DNA of 64,000 nucleotides from contig NZ_BMDG01000003.1 in NCBI RefSeq assembly GCF_014635665.1, positions 310,001 through 374,000 of the forward strand, given 5' to 3'. The position numbers and the translations under genes are program-made. The stretch is from Isoptericola cucumis (GTDB lineage: Bacteria > Actinomycetota > Actinomycetes > Actinomycetales > Cellulomonadaceae). A model generated the notes under the pieces. That model was not told where the DNA came from and ran no database searches. It worked only from the letters and a program-made list of their open reading frames with translations. Shown here one piece after another: positions 9,137 to 18,248 of this stretch. Numbering within the stretch: position 1 is the first letter of the stretch; the number at the start of each line of letters is the position of its first letter.

Positions 9137-11580
9137 GTACCCCGGGCGTCGACCTGCGCCTGGTCCCGTCGGTGCTGGCGGCCGCCGTGACGGCCTGGCT
9201 GGTGACCGGACCGGCACGGGCGGTCGCGCCGGTCGCGGCCCTGGTGGGCGTCGCGGTGCTCGTCGTGCTGGGCGCGCTGGCGCTGGCGTACGGACGGAGC
9301 CGCGCCCGGGACACCGCCGGCACCGGGGCGCCGGGGCCGGGCGTCGTCGCCCACGCGCTGCTGGCGGCGGTGTGCGTCGTCGCGGTGTGCGCCGGGGCCG
9401 CCGTGCAGACGGACCGGCAGGCACCGCTCGCGGAGGCCGCCTCGGACGGCGCCCTCGCACACCTGACGGGCCGGGTCGTCTCCGAACCGCGACCGGCGGT
9501 CTTCGGCGGCGGGCGGCGGTGGGTGCTCGCCGTCGGCAGCGTGACGGTGCGCGGCGCCACCGCCGGCACGACCGGTCAGGTCGAGGTCACGGCCACCGGG
9601 CCGGCGCCGCGCTTCGGGGCCGTCGTCGAGGTCAGCGGCGTGCTGCGGGCGGCGCCGTCCGGGGACGGCGTCCTGGCGCGCACGACCTCCGGGCCGGTGG
9701 CCGAGCGGGAGTCGCCCGGCGCCCTGCTGCGGGGGACGCACGTGCTGCGCGCGGCCCTGCTGGACGTCACCGAGCCCCTGTCGCCGCAGGCACGGGGCCT
9801 CGTGCCCGGGGTCGCGGTCGGCGACACGTCACGACTGCCGCCCGACCTCGACGAGGCCATGCGCACCACGAGCCTCACGCACGTCACGGCCGTCTCGGGC
9901 GGGCACTTCGCGATCGTCGTGGCGACGCTCACCGCGCTGTGCGCCCTGCTGCGCGCGCCGCGGTGGGTGCGCGTGGTCGCCGTCGGTGCGGTGGCGCTCG
10001 GCTTCGTCGCCCTGGTGCGCCCCGAGCCCAGCGTGCTGCGCGCGGCGTGGACGTGCGCCTTCGCGCTGCTGGGCCTCGCGCTCGGCCGGCCCTCCGCGGG
10101 CCTGCCGGCGCTCGCGGGCGCGGCGACGGTGCTGCTCGTCGTCGACCCGTGGCTCGCGCGGTCGTACGGATTCGTGCTGTCGTGCGCGGCGACGGCGGGG
10201 CTGGTGCTGCTGGCGGGCCCGCTCGCCCGCCGGCTCACCCCGTGGACCGGTCGTCCGCTGGCCTTCGGCCTCGCCGTCCCGTGGGCGGCGCAGGCGGCGT
10301 GCGGGCCGGTCCTGGTGCTCCTCGACCCCCGGGTGCCGCTCACGTCCGTGCCCGCGAACCTGCTGGCCGCGCCGGCGCTCGTCCCCGCGACCGTCCTCGG
10401 GCTGGTCGCGACCCTGCTCGCGCCCTGGTTCCCCGGCGCCGCGCACGCGGTCGCGTGGCTGGCCGGCGTCGGGACGGCGTGGATCGCGGCCGTCGCGCGC
10501 GGCTTCGCCGGGCTCCCCGGCGCCGCTCTGCCGTGGCCCGGCGGTGTCGGCGGTGCCCTCGCGCTCGGGCTGGTCACCGCGGCCCTGCTCGCCGTGGTGC
10601 TGCGCCGGTCACCGCGCCACGGGTGGCCCCGGGCCTGGCGCGAGGGCCTGCCCCGGGCCCTGCGGCGGGCGCGGCGCTCGGTGCGACGGCGCAGGACGGC
10701 CGCGCTGGTCGCGGGCCTCGGTGCGGCGGCACTCGGCGTCGTGATCGTCGCGGTCCCACGGCTGGCCGCGCTGCCGGGTGCCGCGGTGCCGGCGGACTGG
10801 CAGGTGGCGGCCTGCGACGTCGGGCAGGGCGACGCGCTCGTCGTGCGCACCGGGACGGCGTCCGCCGTGGTCGTCGACGCCGGACCCGACGGCGCCGCCG
10901 CCGGTCGTTGCCTGGACCGGCTCGGTGTGACGAGGGTCGACCTGCTGGTCCTCAGCCACTTCCACGCCGACCACGTCGGCGGGCTCGCCGCCGTCCTGGA
11001 CGGTCGCGAGGTCGCCGCGGCGCTCGTCTCGCCGCTGGACGCGCCCGAGGAGCAGGCGGCCCGCGTGCGGGCTCAGCTCGCCGACGCGGCCGTGCCGGTG
11101 CGCACGGCGGCGGCCGGGGACCACGGCGCCCCCGGCGACGCGCGCTGGCGGGTGCTCGGTGCGGCGGGCCCGGCCCCGGCGTCTGGTGGCTCGAGCCCGG
11201 AGGGAGACGGTGCGAACGACGCGAGCGTGGCCCTGGCGCTGACCACCGCGAGCGGGCTGGACGTCGTCGCGCTGGGCGACCTCGAGGAGCCCGGCCAGGA
11301 GGCGCTGCGCCGCGCCCTGCAGCAGGGCCGGGCGGCGGCCGGCGTGGACGTCGTGAAGATGGCGCACCACGGGTCGCGCTCCCAGTCGAGCGGGCTGGCG
11401 GGGTGGCTGGCGCCGCGCGTGACGCTGGTGAGCGTCGGCGCGGACAACACGTACGGGCACCCGACCGACGCGGCGCTCGGGCTGTACGAGGCCACCGGGT
11501 CCGCGGTGGTGCGCACGGACGAGTGCGGGACCGCGGTGCTCGTGGAGCGGGACGGCGCCCTCGCGCTGGCCTGCGTGTGA
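9133..11580 (+). CDS. comEC: ComEC/Rec2 competence channel with metallo-beta-lactamase domain
   Basis: Encodes 815 residues from a GTG overlapping the comEA stop (GTGA). N-terminal membrane helices flank a DUF4131-like region (about 90-200). A polytopic competence domain follows, with VTAVSGGHFAIV and many hydrophobic spans. From about residue 555 there is a metallo-beta-lactamase fold: CDVGQGDALVV, the metal-binding LSHFHADHVGGL and the later VKMAHHGSRSQSS. The protein forms the inner-membrane channel for single-stranded DNA uptake. Full domain content suggests a functional gene, although the DNA-uptake pilus genes are not in this window. Confidence 0.93.
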   Translation: MSTPGVDLRLVPSVLAAAVTAWLVTGPARAVAPVAALVGVAVLVVLGALALAYGRSRARDTAGTGAPGPGVVAHALLAAVCVVAVCAGAAVQTDRQAPLAEAASDGALAHLTGRVVSEPRPAVFGGGRRWVLAVGSVTVRGATAGTTGQVEVTATGPAPRFGAVVEVSGVLRAAPSGDGVLARTTSGPVAERESPGALLRGTHVLRAALLDVTEPLSPQARGLVPGVAVGDTSRLPPDLDEAMRTTSLTHVTAVSGGHFAIVVATLTALCALLRAPRWVRVVAVGAVALGFVALVRPEPSVLRAAWTCAFALLGLALGRPSAGLPALAGAATVLLVVDPWLARSYGFVLSCAATAGLVLLAGPLARRLTPWTGRPLAFGLAVPWAAQAACGPVLVLLDPRVPLTSVPANLLAAPALVPATVLGLVATLLAPWFPGAAHAVAWLAGVGTAWIAAVARGFAGLPGAALPWPGGVGGALALGLVTAALLAVVLRRSPRHGWPRAWREGLPRALRRARRSVRRRRTAALVAGLGAAALGVVIVAVPRLAALPGAAVPADWQVAACDVGQGDALVVRTGTASAVVVDAGPDGAAAGRCLDRLGVTRVDLLVLSHFHADHVGGLAAVLDGREVAAALVSPLDAPEEQAARVRAQLADAAVPVRTAAAGDHGAPGDARWRVLGAAGPAPASGGSSPEGDGANDASVALALTTASGLDVVALGDLEEPGQEALRRALQQGRAAAGVDVVKMAHHGSRSQSSGLAGWLAPRVTLVSVGADNTYGHPTDAALGLYEATGSAVVRTDECGTAVLVERDGALALACV

Positions 11581-11624
11581 ACCGTCGGTCGCCGGTCGGG
11601 TCCGGGCGTGTCCGCGGCACGTGG

Positions 11625-11630
11625 CAGGCT
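11625..11630 (+). promoter_or_regulatory. weak -10 hexamer CAGGCT of holA
   Basis: CAGGCT sits 6 nt before the GTG. It matches the A2/T6 positions of an actinobacterial -10 only, so this is the weakest of the leaderless candidates. Confidence 0.3.
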
Positions 11631-11636
11631 GGGCCC

Positions 11637-12665
11637 GTGCCACCCGCGTCGTCCACCCGCAGCCCCCGTTCCGCCCGCCGCGGCTCCAAGCCCGCCGCGA
11701 ACAGCAGGTCGTGGGACGAGCCCGTCCTCGCGCCCGTGATCCTGGTGCGCGGCCCCGAGGGCCTGCTCGCGGAGCGGGCCGTCGACGGGGTGGTCGGCCT
11801 CGCGCGGGAACGGGACCCGGAGGTGGAGAAGTCCGAGCTCGACGGCGGCACGTACGCGGGCGGCCAGCTCGCGGTGGCAGCAAGCCCGTCGCTGTTCGGC
11901 GAGTCCTCGGTCGTCGTCGTGCGCGGCGCCGAGGCGGCCACCGAGGACCTCGTGGCCGACGTCGTGTCCTACGTCGCCGCACCCGACCCCGAGACCGTCG
12001 TGATCGTGGTGCACGGGGGAGGCCAGCGCGGCAAGAAGATGCTCGACGCGATCGTCGCCGGCGGCGCCCCCGTCCTCGAGTGCGACGCGATCACCAAGGA
12101 CGCGGAGAAGGTGCAGTTCGTCGGCGGCGAGTTCCGGGCGGCCCGGCGCCGCGCGGAGCCCGCGGCCGTCCGTTCCCTCGTCGACGCGCTCGGCAACGAC
12201 CTGCGGGAGCTGGCGTCCGCGTGCGCGCAGCTCGTCGCCGACACGTCGGGCACGATCAGCGAGGCGGTGGTCGACCGCTACTACGGCGGCCGCGTGGAGG
12301 CCACGGGGTTCAAGGTGGCCGACGCGGCGGTCGCCGGAGACGCCGGGGGAGCGGTCGCGCTGCTGCGGCACGCGCTGGCCACCGGCGCCGACCCGGTGCC
12401 GATCGTCGCGGCCCTGGCGCTGCGCCTGCGCACGCTCGCGCGGGTCGCCGCCATCCGCGGCGGCGCGGCCACCGCACGCGAGCTCGGGCTGCAGGACTGG
12501 CAGGTCCGCAACGCCCAGCGCGACCTGTCGCGGTGGACCCCGGAGGGCCTGGCCGCGGCGATCGGCGCGGTCGCGCAGGCCGACGCCGACGTCAAGGGCG
12601 GCGGCCGCGACCCGGTGTACGCCGTGGAGAAGGCGGTGCTCGCCATCGCCCGCTCGCGGCGCTGA
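11637..12665 (+). CDS. holA: DNA polymerase III subunit delta
   Basis: Encodes 342 residues. After a basic Ser/Pro-rich N-terminus comes VILVRGPEGLLAERAV, the degenerate P-loop region of delta, then TYAGGQLAVAASPSLFGESSVVVVRGAE, and a C-terminal helical collar domain (VPIVAALALRLRTLARVAAIRGG). Delta opens the beta clamp within the clamp loader. The order comEA-comEC-holA followed by convergent rpsT is conserved across actinobacteria and corroborates the assignment. It ends 80 bp before a strong hairpin shared with rpsT. Confidence 0.93.
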   Translation: MPPASSTRSPRSARRGSKPAANSRSWDEPVLAPVILVRGPEGLLAERAVDGVVGLARERDPEVEKSELDGGTYAGGQLAVAASPSLFGESSVVVVRGAEAATEDLVADVVSYVAAPDPETVVIVVHGGGQRGKKMLDAIVAGGAPVLECDAITKDAEKVQFVGGEFRAARRRAEPAAVRSLVDALGNDLRELASACAQLVADTSGTISEAVVDRYYGGRVEATGFKVADAAVAGDAGGAVALLRHALATGADPVPIVAALALRLRTLARVAAIRGGAATARELGLQDWQVRNAQRDLSRWTPEGLAAAIGAVAQADADVKGGGRDPVYAVEKAVLAIARSRR

Positions 12666-12745
12666 CGTCGGTCGACCGGCCTGCGACGCCGCTCGCGGGG
12701 GCCGGTCGGCCGAGGGCGCTCAGCCGGTCCCGCCCAGGAAAGGGC

Positions 12746-12780
12746 GAAGGGCGCCGCACCCGACGGGTGCGGCGCCCTTC
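12746..12780. terminator. bidirectional hairpin between holA and rpsT
   Basis: Two 17-base arms (12746-12762 and 12764-12780) are perfectly complementary, separated by one base. The outer part begins GAAGGG and ends CCCTTC, so either strand gives a GC stem ending in a short T tract. It lies 18 bp from the rpsT stop. Confidence 0.8.
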
Positions 12781-12798
12781 GCGGCGTGCGCGCGTGGA

Positions 12799-13059
12799 TC
12801 AGAGCGCGTCGACGGCCTTGGCGATCGAGGACTTGCGGTTCGCGGCCTGGTTGGCGTGGATGACGCCCTTCGAGACGGCCTTGTCGAGCTTGCGGGACGC
12901 GGCCTGCAGCGCGGTGGTCGCGGCCTCCTTGTCGCCCGCGGCGACGGCCTTGCGCACGTTGCGCACGTACGTCTTCAGCTCCGACTTGACGGCCCGGTTG
13001 CGCAGGCGCGCCTTCTCGTTCGTCTGGATGCGCTTGATCTGAGACTTGATGTTTGCCAC
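12799..13059 (-). CDS. rpsT: 30S ribosomal protein S20
   Basis: Encodes 86 residues, the normal S20 length, beginning [21 protein letters not shown] longer frame is open upstream, but the start is set by homology and by AGGAAG 9 nt before the GTG. S20 is a primary binder of 16S rRNA helices in the 30S body. The basic N-terminal half and Ala/Lys-rich helices ([19 protein letters not shown]) are as expected. It is transcribed alone, convergent with holA. Confidence 0.97.
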   Translation of the reverse strand: MANIKSQIKRIQTNEKARLRNRAVKSELKTYVRNVRKAVAAGDKEAATTALQAASRKLDKAVSKGVIHANQAANRKSSIAKAVDAL

Positions 13060-13284
13060 TGGTGGACTTCCTGGTGTGTTCGCCTGCTGGCGAGCGGATA
13101 GGTCGTAGAGGGCGGCCACAGCTCCGGGACTGGGGTGGGGAACCCGTGGAGAGGAGCTGCGACTGTGCCCGCCGACCTGGGCGGACACGCGACCCACCAC
13201 GATAGCAGAGGCGTTCCCCGGAGCCGAACCGCCCTCCAGGTGCCCGGCATGTGAGATGCGCGACCGGCGAGCGCCGCCCGACCC
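13060..13284. other. rpsT leader and spacer, no gene seen
   Basis: This 225-bp stretch separates rpsT from the MazF-like gene, both leftward. It must hold the rpsT promoter and 5' leader. An open frame runs through it upstream of rpsT but has no S20-like content and no ribosome-binding site. I find no convincing RNA structure or second gene. Confidence 0.5.
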
Positions 13285-13821
13285 TCAGCGACGGGCCCGC
13301 GCCGCGGCCTCCATCACCGCGTCGAACGTGCCCCGGTCCATGACCGCGCCCTCGCGCCGCACCGCCCCCGGGTCGACCCGGATCACGCGGTTGAGCCGGA
13401 CCTCGCTCGGCCGCCCGCGCCCGTCCCAGGGGCCGGAGCCGATGTCGAACCAGAGGCGGCCGTAGCGCGCCTCCTGCGCGGCGTCGCGGTCGTGGTCCTT
13501 GCTGGTCAGCTGCAGCGCCAGCAGCCACGGCCCGTCACGACCGACGAGCAGCACCGGCCGGTCCTTGCCCCGGGAGTGGTCCTCCTCGTACGGCACCCAC
13601 GTCCACACGACCTCGCCCGGGTCGGGGGAGCCGTCGAGGTCGGGGGCGTAGACGGGCCGTACCGCGCCGGTGAAGTCGCCCGGGTAGCCGCCGGGCGCGG
13701 TCGCGGGCCGCGGGCCCGACGTCGTCCGGGGCCCGCGCGGGGACGGCGGCGTCGAGCGCCGCGACGGTCGCGTCGCCGAGCGCAGGACGTCGAACAGCAG
13801 GTTCACCCAACGATTCGCCAC
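13285..13821 (-). CDS. PemK/MazF-like protein without visible antitoxin
   Basis: Encodes 178 residues. The first 45 are a basic, Pro/Ser-rich extension absent from classical 110-residue MazF. The rest contains PGDFTGAVRPVYAP, DPGEVVWTWVPYEEDHSRGKDRPVLLVGRDG and LALQLTSKDHD, matching the MazF beta-barrel core with its GEVVW and RGKDRPVLV motifs. MazF proteins are mRNA endoribonucleases. No MazE-like gene lies next to it: the neighbours are rpsT and an alpha/beta hydrolase. Solo copies of this form are widespread in actinobacteria, and whether it is toxic is unknown. TAGGCT lies 6 nt before its GTG. Confidence 0.75.
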   Translation of the reverse strand: MANRWVNLLFDVLRSATRPSRRSTPPSPRGPRTTSGPRPATAPGGYPGDFTGAVRPVYAPDLDGSPDPGEVVWTWVPYEEDHSRGKDRPVLLVGRDGPWLLALQLTSKDHDRDAAQEARYGRLWFDIGSGPWDGRGRPSEVRLNRVIRVDPGAVRREGAVMDRGTFDAVMEAAARARR

Positions 13822-13827
13822 GGCGGC

Positions 13828-13833
13828 AGCCTA
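13828..13833 (-). promoter_or_regulatory. -10 hexamer TAGGCT of the MazF-like gene
   Basis: On the minus strand TAGGCT is followed by 6 nt and the GTG start, a leaderless arrangement. Confidence 0.5.
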
Positions 13834-13872
13834 CGTGGCGACCGCGGCGGGCCCGCGCGGCGGGCGTGGCCG

Positions 13873-14706
13873 TCAGCGCAGCACGAAGCGGGCGAGCCGG
13901 GTCGCCATGGACTCCGGGTCCCAGGTGTGGCCGGCGCCCGGCAGCGTCTCGGCCGTGCCGTCCGGGACGGCGACGGCCAGGTGCTGCGCTGCCTCGGGCA
14001 TGCCGGGGAACGTCTGCACCCCGGTCATCGCGAGCAGGGGGACATCGATGCCGCGCAGGCCGCCGTCCTCGAGGGCGCGCGTGGCCCAGGCGAGGGCCTG
14101 CGCGTCGGCGCGCTGGGAGACGACGGAGGCGGCGATGGCGGGCCAGTCGGGTGACGACTTCGCCCCGGCCAGCCACTCAGGCGGCATGTCCTTCATGAAG
14201 TGCTCGGTGGCACCCTCCAGGTCTCCGGCGTCCGTGCGCCGTTCGATCTCGGCGGCCCAGGCCGCGGTCTCGTCCGCCGAGGTCTCGAGCGGGGCCTCCC
14301 ACAGCGCGAGGCCGGCGACGGGCAGCCCCCGTGCCGCCGCGCGCAGGGAGATGGCGCAGCCCGACGAGTGCCCGCACAGCACCGCGGGAGCCCCCGCGAC
14401 CTCGATCACGGCGGCGACGGCGGCCAGCTCGCGGTCGAGGTCGAGCCGGCCGTCGGCGGGGGAGTCGCCCCGCCCCAGCCGGTCGAACACGACCGTGGTG
14501 AGCCCGAGCGCCGCGGCGCGCTCCGCCGTCTCGGTGGTCACGGGGTCGGTGGCGCGGAAGGGCCCGGCGCCGGCGACGAAGACCAGTGCGGGACCCGAGC
14601 CCCGCAGGTCGTACGTCACGCGGTCGCCCCGTGCCGTGGTCGCGGTGCCGGTGGTGGTGGCGGTCGTCGTGGAGGGGGTGCCGGTCGGGGAGGTGTCGTG
14701 TGCCAT
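13873..14706 (-). CDS. alpha/beta hydrolase
   Basis: Encodes 277 residues. A Thr-rich N-terminus (about 1-25) precedes the hydrolase core: LVFVAGAGPF (oxyanion-hole region), VVFDRLGRGDS, the nucleophile elbow CGHSSGCAISL (Ser near 118), and GAGHTWDPESM, whose His is the likely base. Overall this is a standard esterase/lipase-like fold; substrate cannot be deduced. It is in a leftward group with the MazF-like gene and the maleylpyruvate-isomerase-like gene, with gaps of 51 and 77 bp, so co-transcription is possible but not evident. Confidence 0.8.
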   Translation of the reverse strand: MAHDTSPTGTPSTTTATTTGTATTARGDRVTYDLRGSGPALVFVAGAGPFRATDPVTTETAERAAALGLTTVVFDRLGRGDSPADGRLDLDRELAAVAAVIEVAGAPAVLCGHSSGCAISLRAAARGLPVAGLALWEAPLETSADETAAWAAEIERRTDAGDLEGATEHFMKDMPPEWLAGAKSSPDWPAIAASVVSQRADAQALAWATRALEDGGLRGIDVPLLAMTGVQTFPGMPEAAQHLAVAVPDGTAETLPGAGHTWDPESMATRLARFVLR

Positions 14707-14783
14707 GTCGAGGTGGACCCGGCGCCCGTCGGGAACTCATCGGAGCGGCCTGCGACCGGCCGCCCGCCGACGGGTCGCGAGCG

Positions 14784-15626
14784 TCAGGGCACGACCGGTG
14801 CCCCGAGGGCGCGGCGCACCACGGCGTCGTCGCCGTCGACCGTGGCCCCGGCGCCGGCCGGGTCCAGACGCCCCCAGAGCAGCAGGGCGAGGCCGTGCGC
14901 CGGGGCCGACAGGGTGGCGGCGGGCCGCCGCCGACCGGCCTCGTCGTCCGGTGAACCGCCGTCGTGCGCCCCCAGCGTCCACGACCAGCCCAGGTCGGCC
15001 GCGACGAGGCGGACCGGTTCCGGCAGCGGGGCCATCCTCCCCAGCCGCACCTGCCGGGGCTGGAACATCGTGACGATCTCGTCGACGCAGTCCGCCCACA
15101 CCTCGGGGGCGACGGGCAGGGCGTCCCCGGTGACGACGGCGGGCCCGGACCCGAGCCGGGCGGCGTGCAGGTCGTGCAGGTGCACGAGCGTCTCGTGCAC
15201 CTGGCGCCGGCGCCAGAACGACGCGGGCCCGTCGCCGACCGGCCCGTCGCCGACCAGGGTGCTGGCCCGGGCGGCGGGGCCCACCGCGGCCAGGACGGCC
15301 CGCAGCTCGGCCGCGTGCCGTCCGTACAGGTCGGCGAGCGCCTCCGGCCCGCCGTCGGGGACGGGGAGGACCTCGGCGCGTGTGTCGTCGCCGGCGGCCA
15401 TGCCCGCCGCCCAGTGGTGCACGCCGGCGAGGTGCACGACGAGCTCGCGCGCGGTCCAGTCCCCGCAGGCGGGGACCGGCGCGCCGGGGTCGGTCGCGAG
15501 GACCGCCGCGGCGAACGCCTCCTGGAGCGTGCCGAGGAGGGCCAGCCGGTCCGGCTCGGGGCCGCCGTCGGCGCGGAGCCCCGTGCGCGGGTCGACGACG
15601 GGACGGGGCACCGCTGCGGCCGGCAT
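14784..15626 (-). CDS. maleylpyruvate isomerase family mycothiol-dependent protein
   Basis: Encodes 280 residues. The N-terminal DinB-like four-helix domain shows PVPACGDWTARELVVHLAGVHHWAAGM, where HLAGVHHW supplies metal-ligand histidines, and a later VHETLVHLHDL. The C-terminal half resembles the associated substrate domain (LLLWGRLDP near the end). This family uses mycothiol, the actinobacterial low-molecular-weight thiol. Most members have unknown substrates, so maleylpyruvate isomerase is a family name, not a claim of activity. TAGTCT lies 7 nt before the ATG, indicating its own leaderless promoter. Confidence 0.8.
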   Translation of the reverse strand: MPAAAVPRPVVDPRTGLRADGGPEPDRLALLGTLQEAFAAAVLATDPGAPVPACGDWTARELVVHLAGVHHWAAGMAAGDDTRAEVLPVPDGGPEALADLYGRHAAELRAVLAAVGPAARASTLVGDGPVGDGPASFWRRRQVHETLVHLHDLHAARLGSGPAVVTGDALPVAPEVWADCVDEIVTMFQPRQVRLGRMAPLPEPVRLVAADLGWSWTLGAHDGGSPDDEAGRRRPAATLSAPAHGLALLLWGRLDPAGAGATVDGDDAVVRRALGAPVVP

Positions 15627-15633
15627 GGCGCCG

Positions 15634-15639
15634 AGACTA
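15634..15639 (-). promoter_or_regulatory. -10 hexamer TAGTCT (leaderless)
   Basis: On the minus strand TAGTCT is followed by 7 nt and the ATG of the maleylpyruvate-isomerase-like gene. Confidence 0.5.
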
Positions 15640-15656
15640 GCGCCCGTGCAGGCAGG

Positions 15657-16211
15657 TCAGGAGCTCAGCACCGCGTCGACCTGGCCGAGGAAGTCGTCCA
15701 GGTCGCCGGGGTTGCGCGACGTCACGAGCGGGTAGCCCGCGCCGTCGTCGCGGACCACCGGCCGGTCCACCCAGGTGCCGCCGGCGTTGCGGACGTCGGT
15801 CGCCAGCGACGGGTAGGACGTGAGGGTGGCCCCCGCGGCGACCCCGGCCTCGACCACCGCCCACGGGCCGTGGCAGATCGCCGCGACCGGCCGGCCGCTG
15901 CCGGCGAAGTCCTTGACGATCCCGACGGCGGCGTCCTGCAGCCGCAGGGTGTCGGCGTTGATGGTGCCCCCGGGCACCAGCAGCAGGTCGGCGCCCGCAG
16001 GGTCCGCCTGGTCGTACGTGACGTCGACGGGCACGCTGCGGCCCGGGTCCTTGTCCCCGACGAGCGTGCGCACCTCGCCGGGCTCGTTCGACGCGACGAC
16101 CACCTCGGCACCCGCGGCGCGCAGGTGCTCGAGCGGGACGACGAGCTCGTCCTGCTCCACGCCGTAGCTCGTCACGATGGTGAGCACGCGCTTGCCGGTC
16201 AGGTCGGCCAT
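15657..16211 (-). CDS. DJ-1/PfpI family protein
   Basis: Encodes 184 residues. VLTIVTSYGVEQDELVVPLEHLRAAGAEV opens the flavodoxin-like fold, LLLVPGGTINADTLR is typical of the PfpI group, and AICHGPWAVVEAG is the nucleophile elbow with the reactive Cys near 113 followed by His. The family includes glyoxalase/deglycase-like and stress proteins; the exact activity is not inferable. A GAGAGGAG Shine-Dalgarno precedes the ATG, and TACGGT upstream is a plausible -10. It is divergent from lepA. Confidence 0.88.
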   Translation of the reverse strand: MADLTGKRVLTIVTSYGVEQDELVVPLEHLRAAGAEVVVASNEPGEVRTLVGDKDPGRSVPVDVTYDQADPAGADLLLVPGGTINADTLRLQDAAVGIVKDFAGSGRPVAAICHGPWAVVEAGVAAGATLTSYPSLATDVRNAGGTWVDRPVVRDDGAGYPLVTSRNPGDLDDFLGQVDAVLSS

Positions 16212-16239
16212 GATCCGCTCCTCTCGACGACGTGCCACG

Positions 16240-16245
16240 ACCGTA
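16240..16245 (-). promoter_or_regulatory. -10 hexamer TACGGT of the DJ-1/PfpI gene
   Basis: TACGGT on the minus strand lies 28 nt before the ATG. Unlike most neighbours, this gene has a short leader with a Shine-Dalgarno. Confidence 0.4.
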
Positions 16246-16316
16246 GGCAGCGGGCCGGATGCTCGCACGGGGGTGCGGCGCCGGGGCCGGCCCCCCGGTG
16301 CGGCCCCGTGCCGTGG

Positions 16317-16322
16317 GACAAT
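16317..16322 (+). promoter_or_regulatory. -10 hexamer GACAAT of lepA
   Basis: GACAAT lies about 50 nt before the TTG start and would give a short leader containing GGAG. It is the only AT-richer hexamer in the divergent DJ-1/lepA gap. Confidence 0.35.
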
Positions 16323-16373
16323 GGCCTGGCCCTGGCCGAGTGCCTCCAGCGAACCTGACGGAGCGAGATCGCT

Positions 16374-18248
16374 TTGCCCATCCCCGGACCCGCGCTCAGC
16401 GCGCGCATCCAGCCGAACTCCACGGCGCCCGAGCTGATCCGCAACTTCTGCATCATCGCCCACATCGACCACGGGAAGTCGACGCTGGCCGACCGCATGC
16501 TGCAGCTCACCGGCGTCGTCGACGCCCGGGCCATGCGGGCCCAGTACCTCGACCGGATGGACATCGAGCGCGAGCGCGGCATCACGGTGAAGTCGCAGGC
16601 GGTCCGCATGCCGTGGCAGGCGGGCGACGAGGCCTACGCGCTGAACATGATCGACACGCCCGGCCACGTCGACTTCACCTACGAGGTGTCCCGCTCGCTC
16701 GCCGCGTGCGAGGGCGCGGTCCTGCTGGTGGACGCCGCGCAGGGCATCGAGGCGCAGACCCTCGCCAACCTGTACCTGGCGATGGAGAACGACCTCGAGA
16801 TCATCCCCGTGCTCAACAAGATCGACCTCCCGGCCGCCCAGCCGGAGAAGTACGCGGAGGAGATCGGCAACCTCGTCGGCGTCGACCCCGAGGACGTGCT
16901 CAAGGTCAGCGGCAAGACGGGCGCGGGCGTCGAGGAGCTGCTCGACCGCATCGTCGAGCGCGTCCCCGCGCCGGTGGGAGATGCGGACGCGCCGGCGCGC
17001 GCCATGATCTTCGACTCGGTGTACGACACCTACCGGGGCGTCGTGACGTACGTGCGCGTCGTCGACGGTGAGATCACGCCGCGCGAGAAGCTCCAGATGA
17101 TGTCGACGCGCGCGACGCACGAGCTCCTGGAGATCGGCGTCATCTCGCCCGAGCCGCACAAGACCAAGGGTCTCGGCGTCGGCGAGGTCGGCTACCTCAT
17201 CACCGGCGTGAAGGACGTGCGCCAGTCCAAGGTGGGCGACACCGTCACCAACGCGACCACGCCGGCCACCGAGGCGCTCGGCGGGTACAGCGAGCCGAAG
17301 CCGATGGTGTTCTCCGGCCTGTACCCGATCGACGGCTCCGACTACCCCGTGCTGCGCGACGCCCTGGACAAGCTCAAGCTCAACGACGCCGCGCTCAACT
17401 ACGAGCCCGAGACGTCCGTCGCGCTCGGCTTCGGTTTCCGCGTCGGGTTCCTCGGCCTGCTGCACCTGGAGATCGTGCGCGAGCGGCTGGAGCGCGAGTT
17501 CGACCTCGACCTCATCTCCACGGCCCCCAACGTCGTCTACGACGTGACGATGGAAGATCGCACCGAGGTCAAGGTGACCAACCCCTCCGAGTTCCCGGCG
17601 GGCAAGATCAAGGAGGTCCGAGAGCCCGTGGTCAAGGCCACGGTCCTGGCCCCCAGCGAGTTCGTGGGCACCGTCATGGGCCTGTGCAACGACCGCCGCG
17701 GCACCATGCAGGGCATGGACTACCTGTCCGAGGACCGCGTGGAGCTGCGCTACACGCTGCCGCTGGCCGAGATCGTCTTCGACTTCTTCGACCACCTCAA
17801 GTCGCGCACCCGCGGGTACGCGTCGCTGGACTACGAGCCCGCGGGCGACCAGGCCGCCGACCTCGTCAAGGTCGACATCCTTCTCCAGGGCGAGCAGGTC
17901 GACGCGTTCTCCGCCATCGTGCACCGCGAGAAGGCCTACGACTACGGCGTGCTGATGACCGCCAAGCTCAAGGAGATCATCCCGCGCCAGCAGTTCGAGG
18001 TGCCGATCCAGGCCGCCGTGGGCGCCCGGGTCATCGCGCGCGAGACGGTGCGGGCCATCCGCAAGGACGTCCTCGCCAAGTGCTACGGCGGCGACATCAG
18101 CCGCAAGCGCAAGCTGCTCGAGAAGCAGAAGGAGGGCAAGAAGCGCATGAAGAACATCGGGTCCGTCGAGGTCCCGAAGGACGCCTTCATCGCGGCGCTC
18201 TCCTCCGACGGCGGCGGCAGCAAGGACGCGAAGGACAAGAAGAAGTAG
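16374..18248 (+). CDS. lepA: elongation factor 4 (LepA)
   Basis: Encodes 624 residues from a TTG. The GTPase motifs are complete: AHIDHGKST (G1), RGIT (G2), DTPGH (G3), NKID (G4). Domains II, III and V follow, and the LepA-specific C-terminal domain ends in a lysine-rich tail ([11 protein letters not shown]...KKK). EF4 binds the ribosome and back-translocates or rescues stalled complexes. The next gene, hemW, overlaps the stop by one base, as in many actinobacteria. Length and domain content are normal. Confidence 0.97.
   Translation: MPIPGPALSARIQPNSTAPELIRNFCIIAHIDHGKSTLADRMLQLTGVVDARAMRAQYLDRMDIERERGITVKSQAVRMPWQAGDEAYALNMIDTPGHVDFTYEVSRSLAACEGAVLLVDAAQGIEAQTLANLYLAMENDLEIIPVLNKIDLPAAQPEKYAEEIGNLVGVDPEDVLKVSGKTGAGVEELLDRIVERVPAPVGDADAPARAMIFDSVYDTYRGVVTYVRVVDGEITPREKLQMMSTRATHELLEIGVISPEPHKTKGLGVGEVGYLITGVKDVRQSKVGDTVTNATTPATEALGGYSEPKPMVFSGLYPIDGSDYPVLRDALDKLKLNDAALNYEPETSVALGFGFRVGFLGLLHLEIVRERLEREFDLDLISTAPNVVYDVTMEDRTEVKVTNPSEFPAGKIKEVREPVVKATVLAPSEFVGTVMGLCNDRRGTMQGMDYLSEDRVELRYTLPLAEIVFDFFDHLKSRTRGYASLDYEPAGDQAADLVKVDILLQGEQVDAFSAIVHREKAYDYGVLMTAKLKEIIPRQQFEVPIQAAVGARVIARETVRAIRKDVLAKCYGGDISRKRKLLEKQKEGKKRMKNIGSVEVPKDAFIAALSSDGGGSKDAKDKKK

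Noticed and set aside
12799-13200. S20 as a 133-residue protein
   Set aside because: The first 47 residues have no S20 similarity. A Shine-Dalgarno and the conserved VANIKSQ start define an 86-residue protein.
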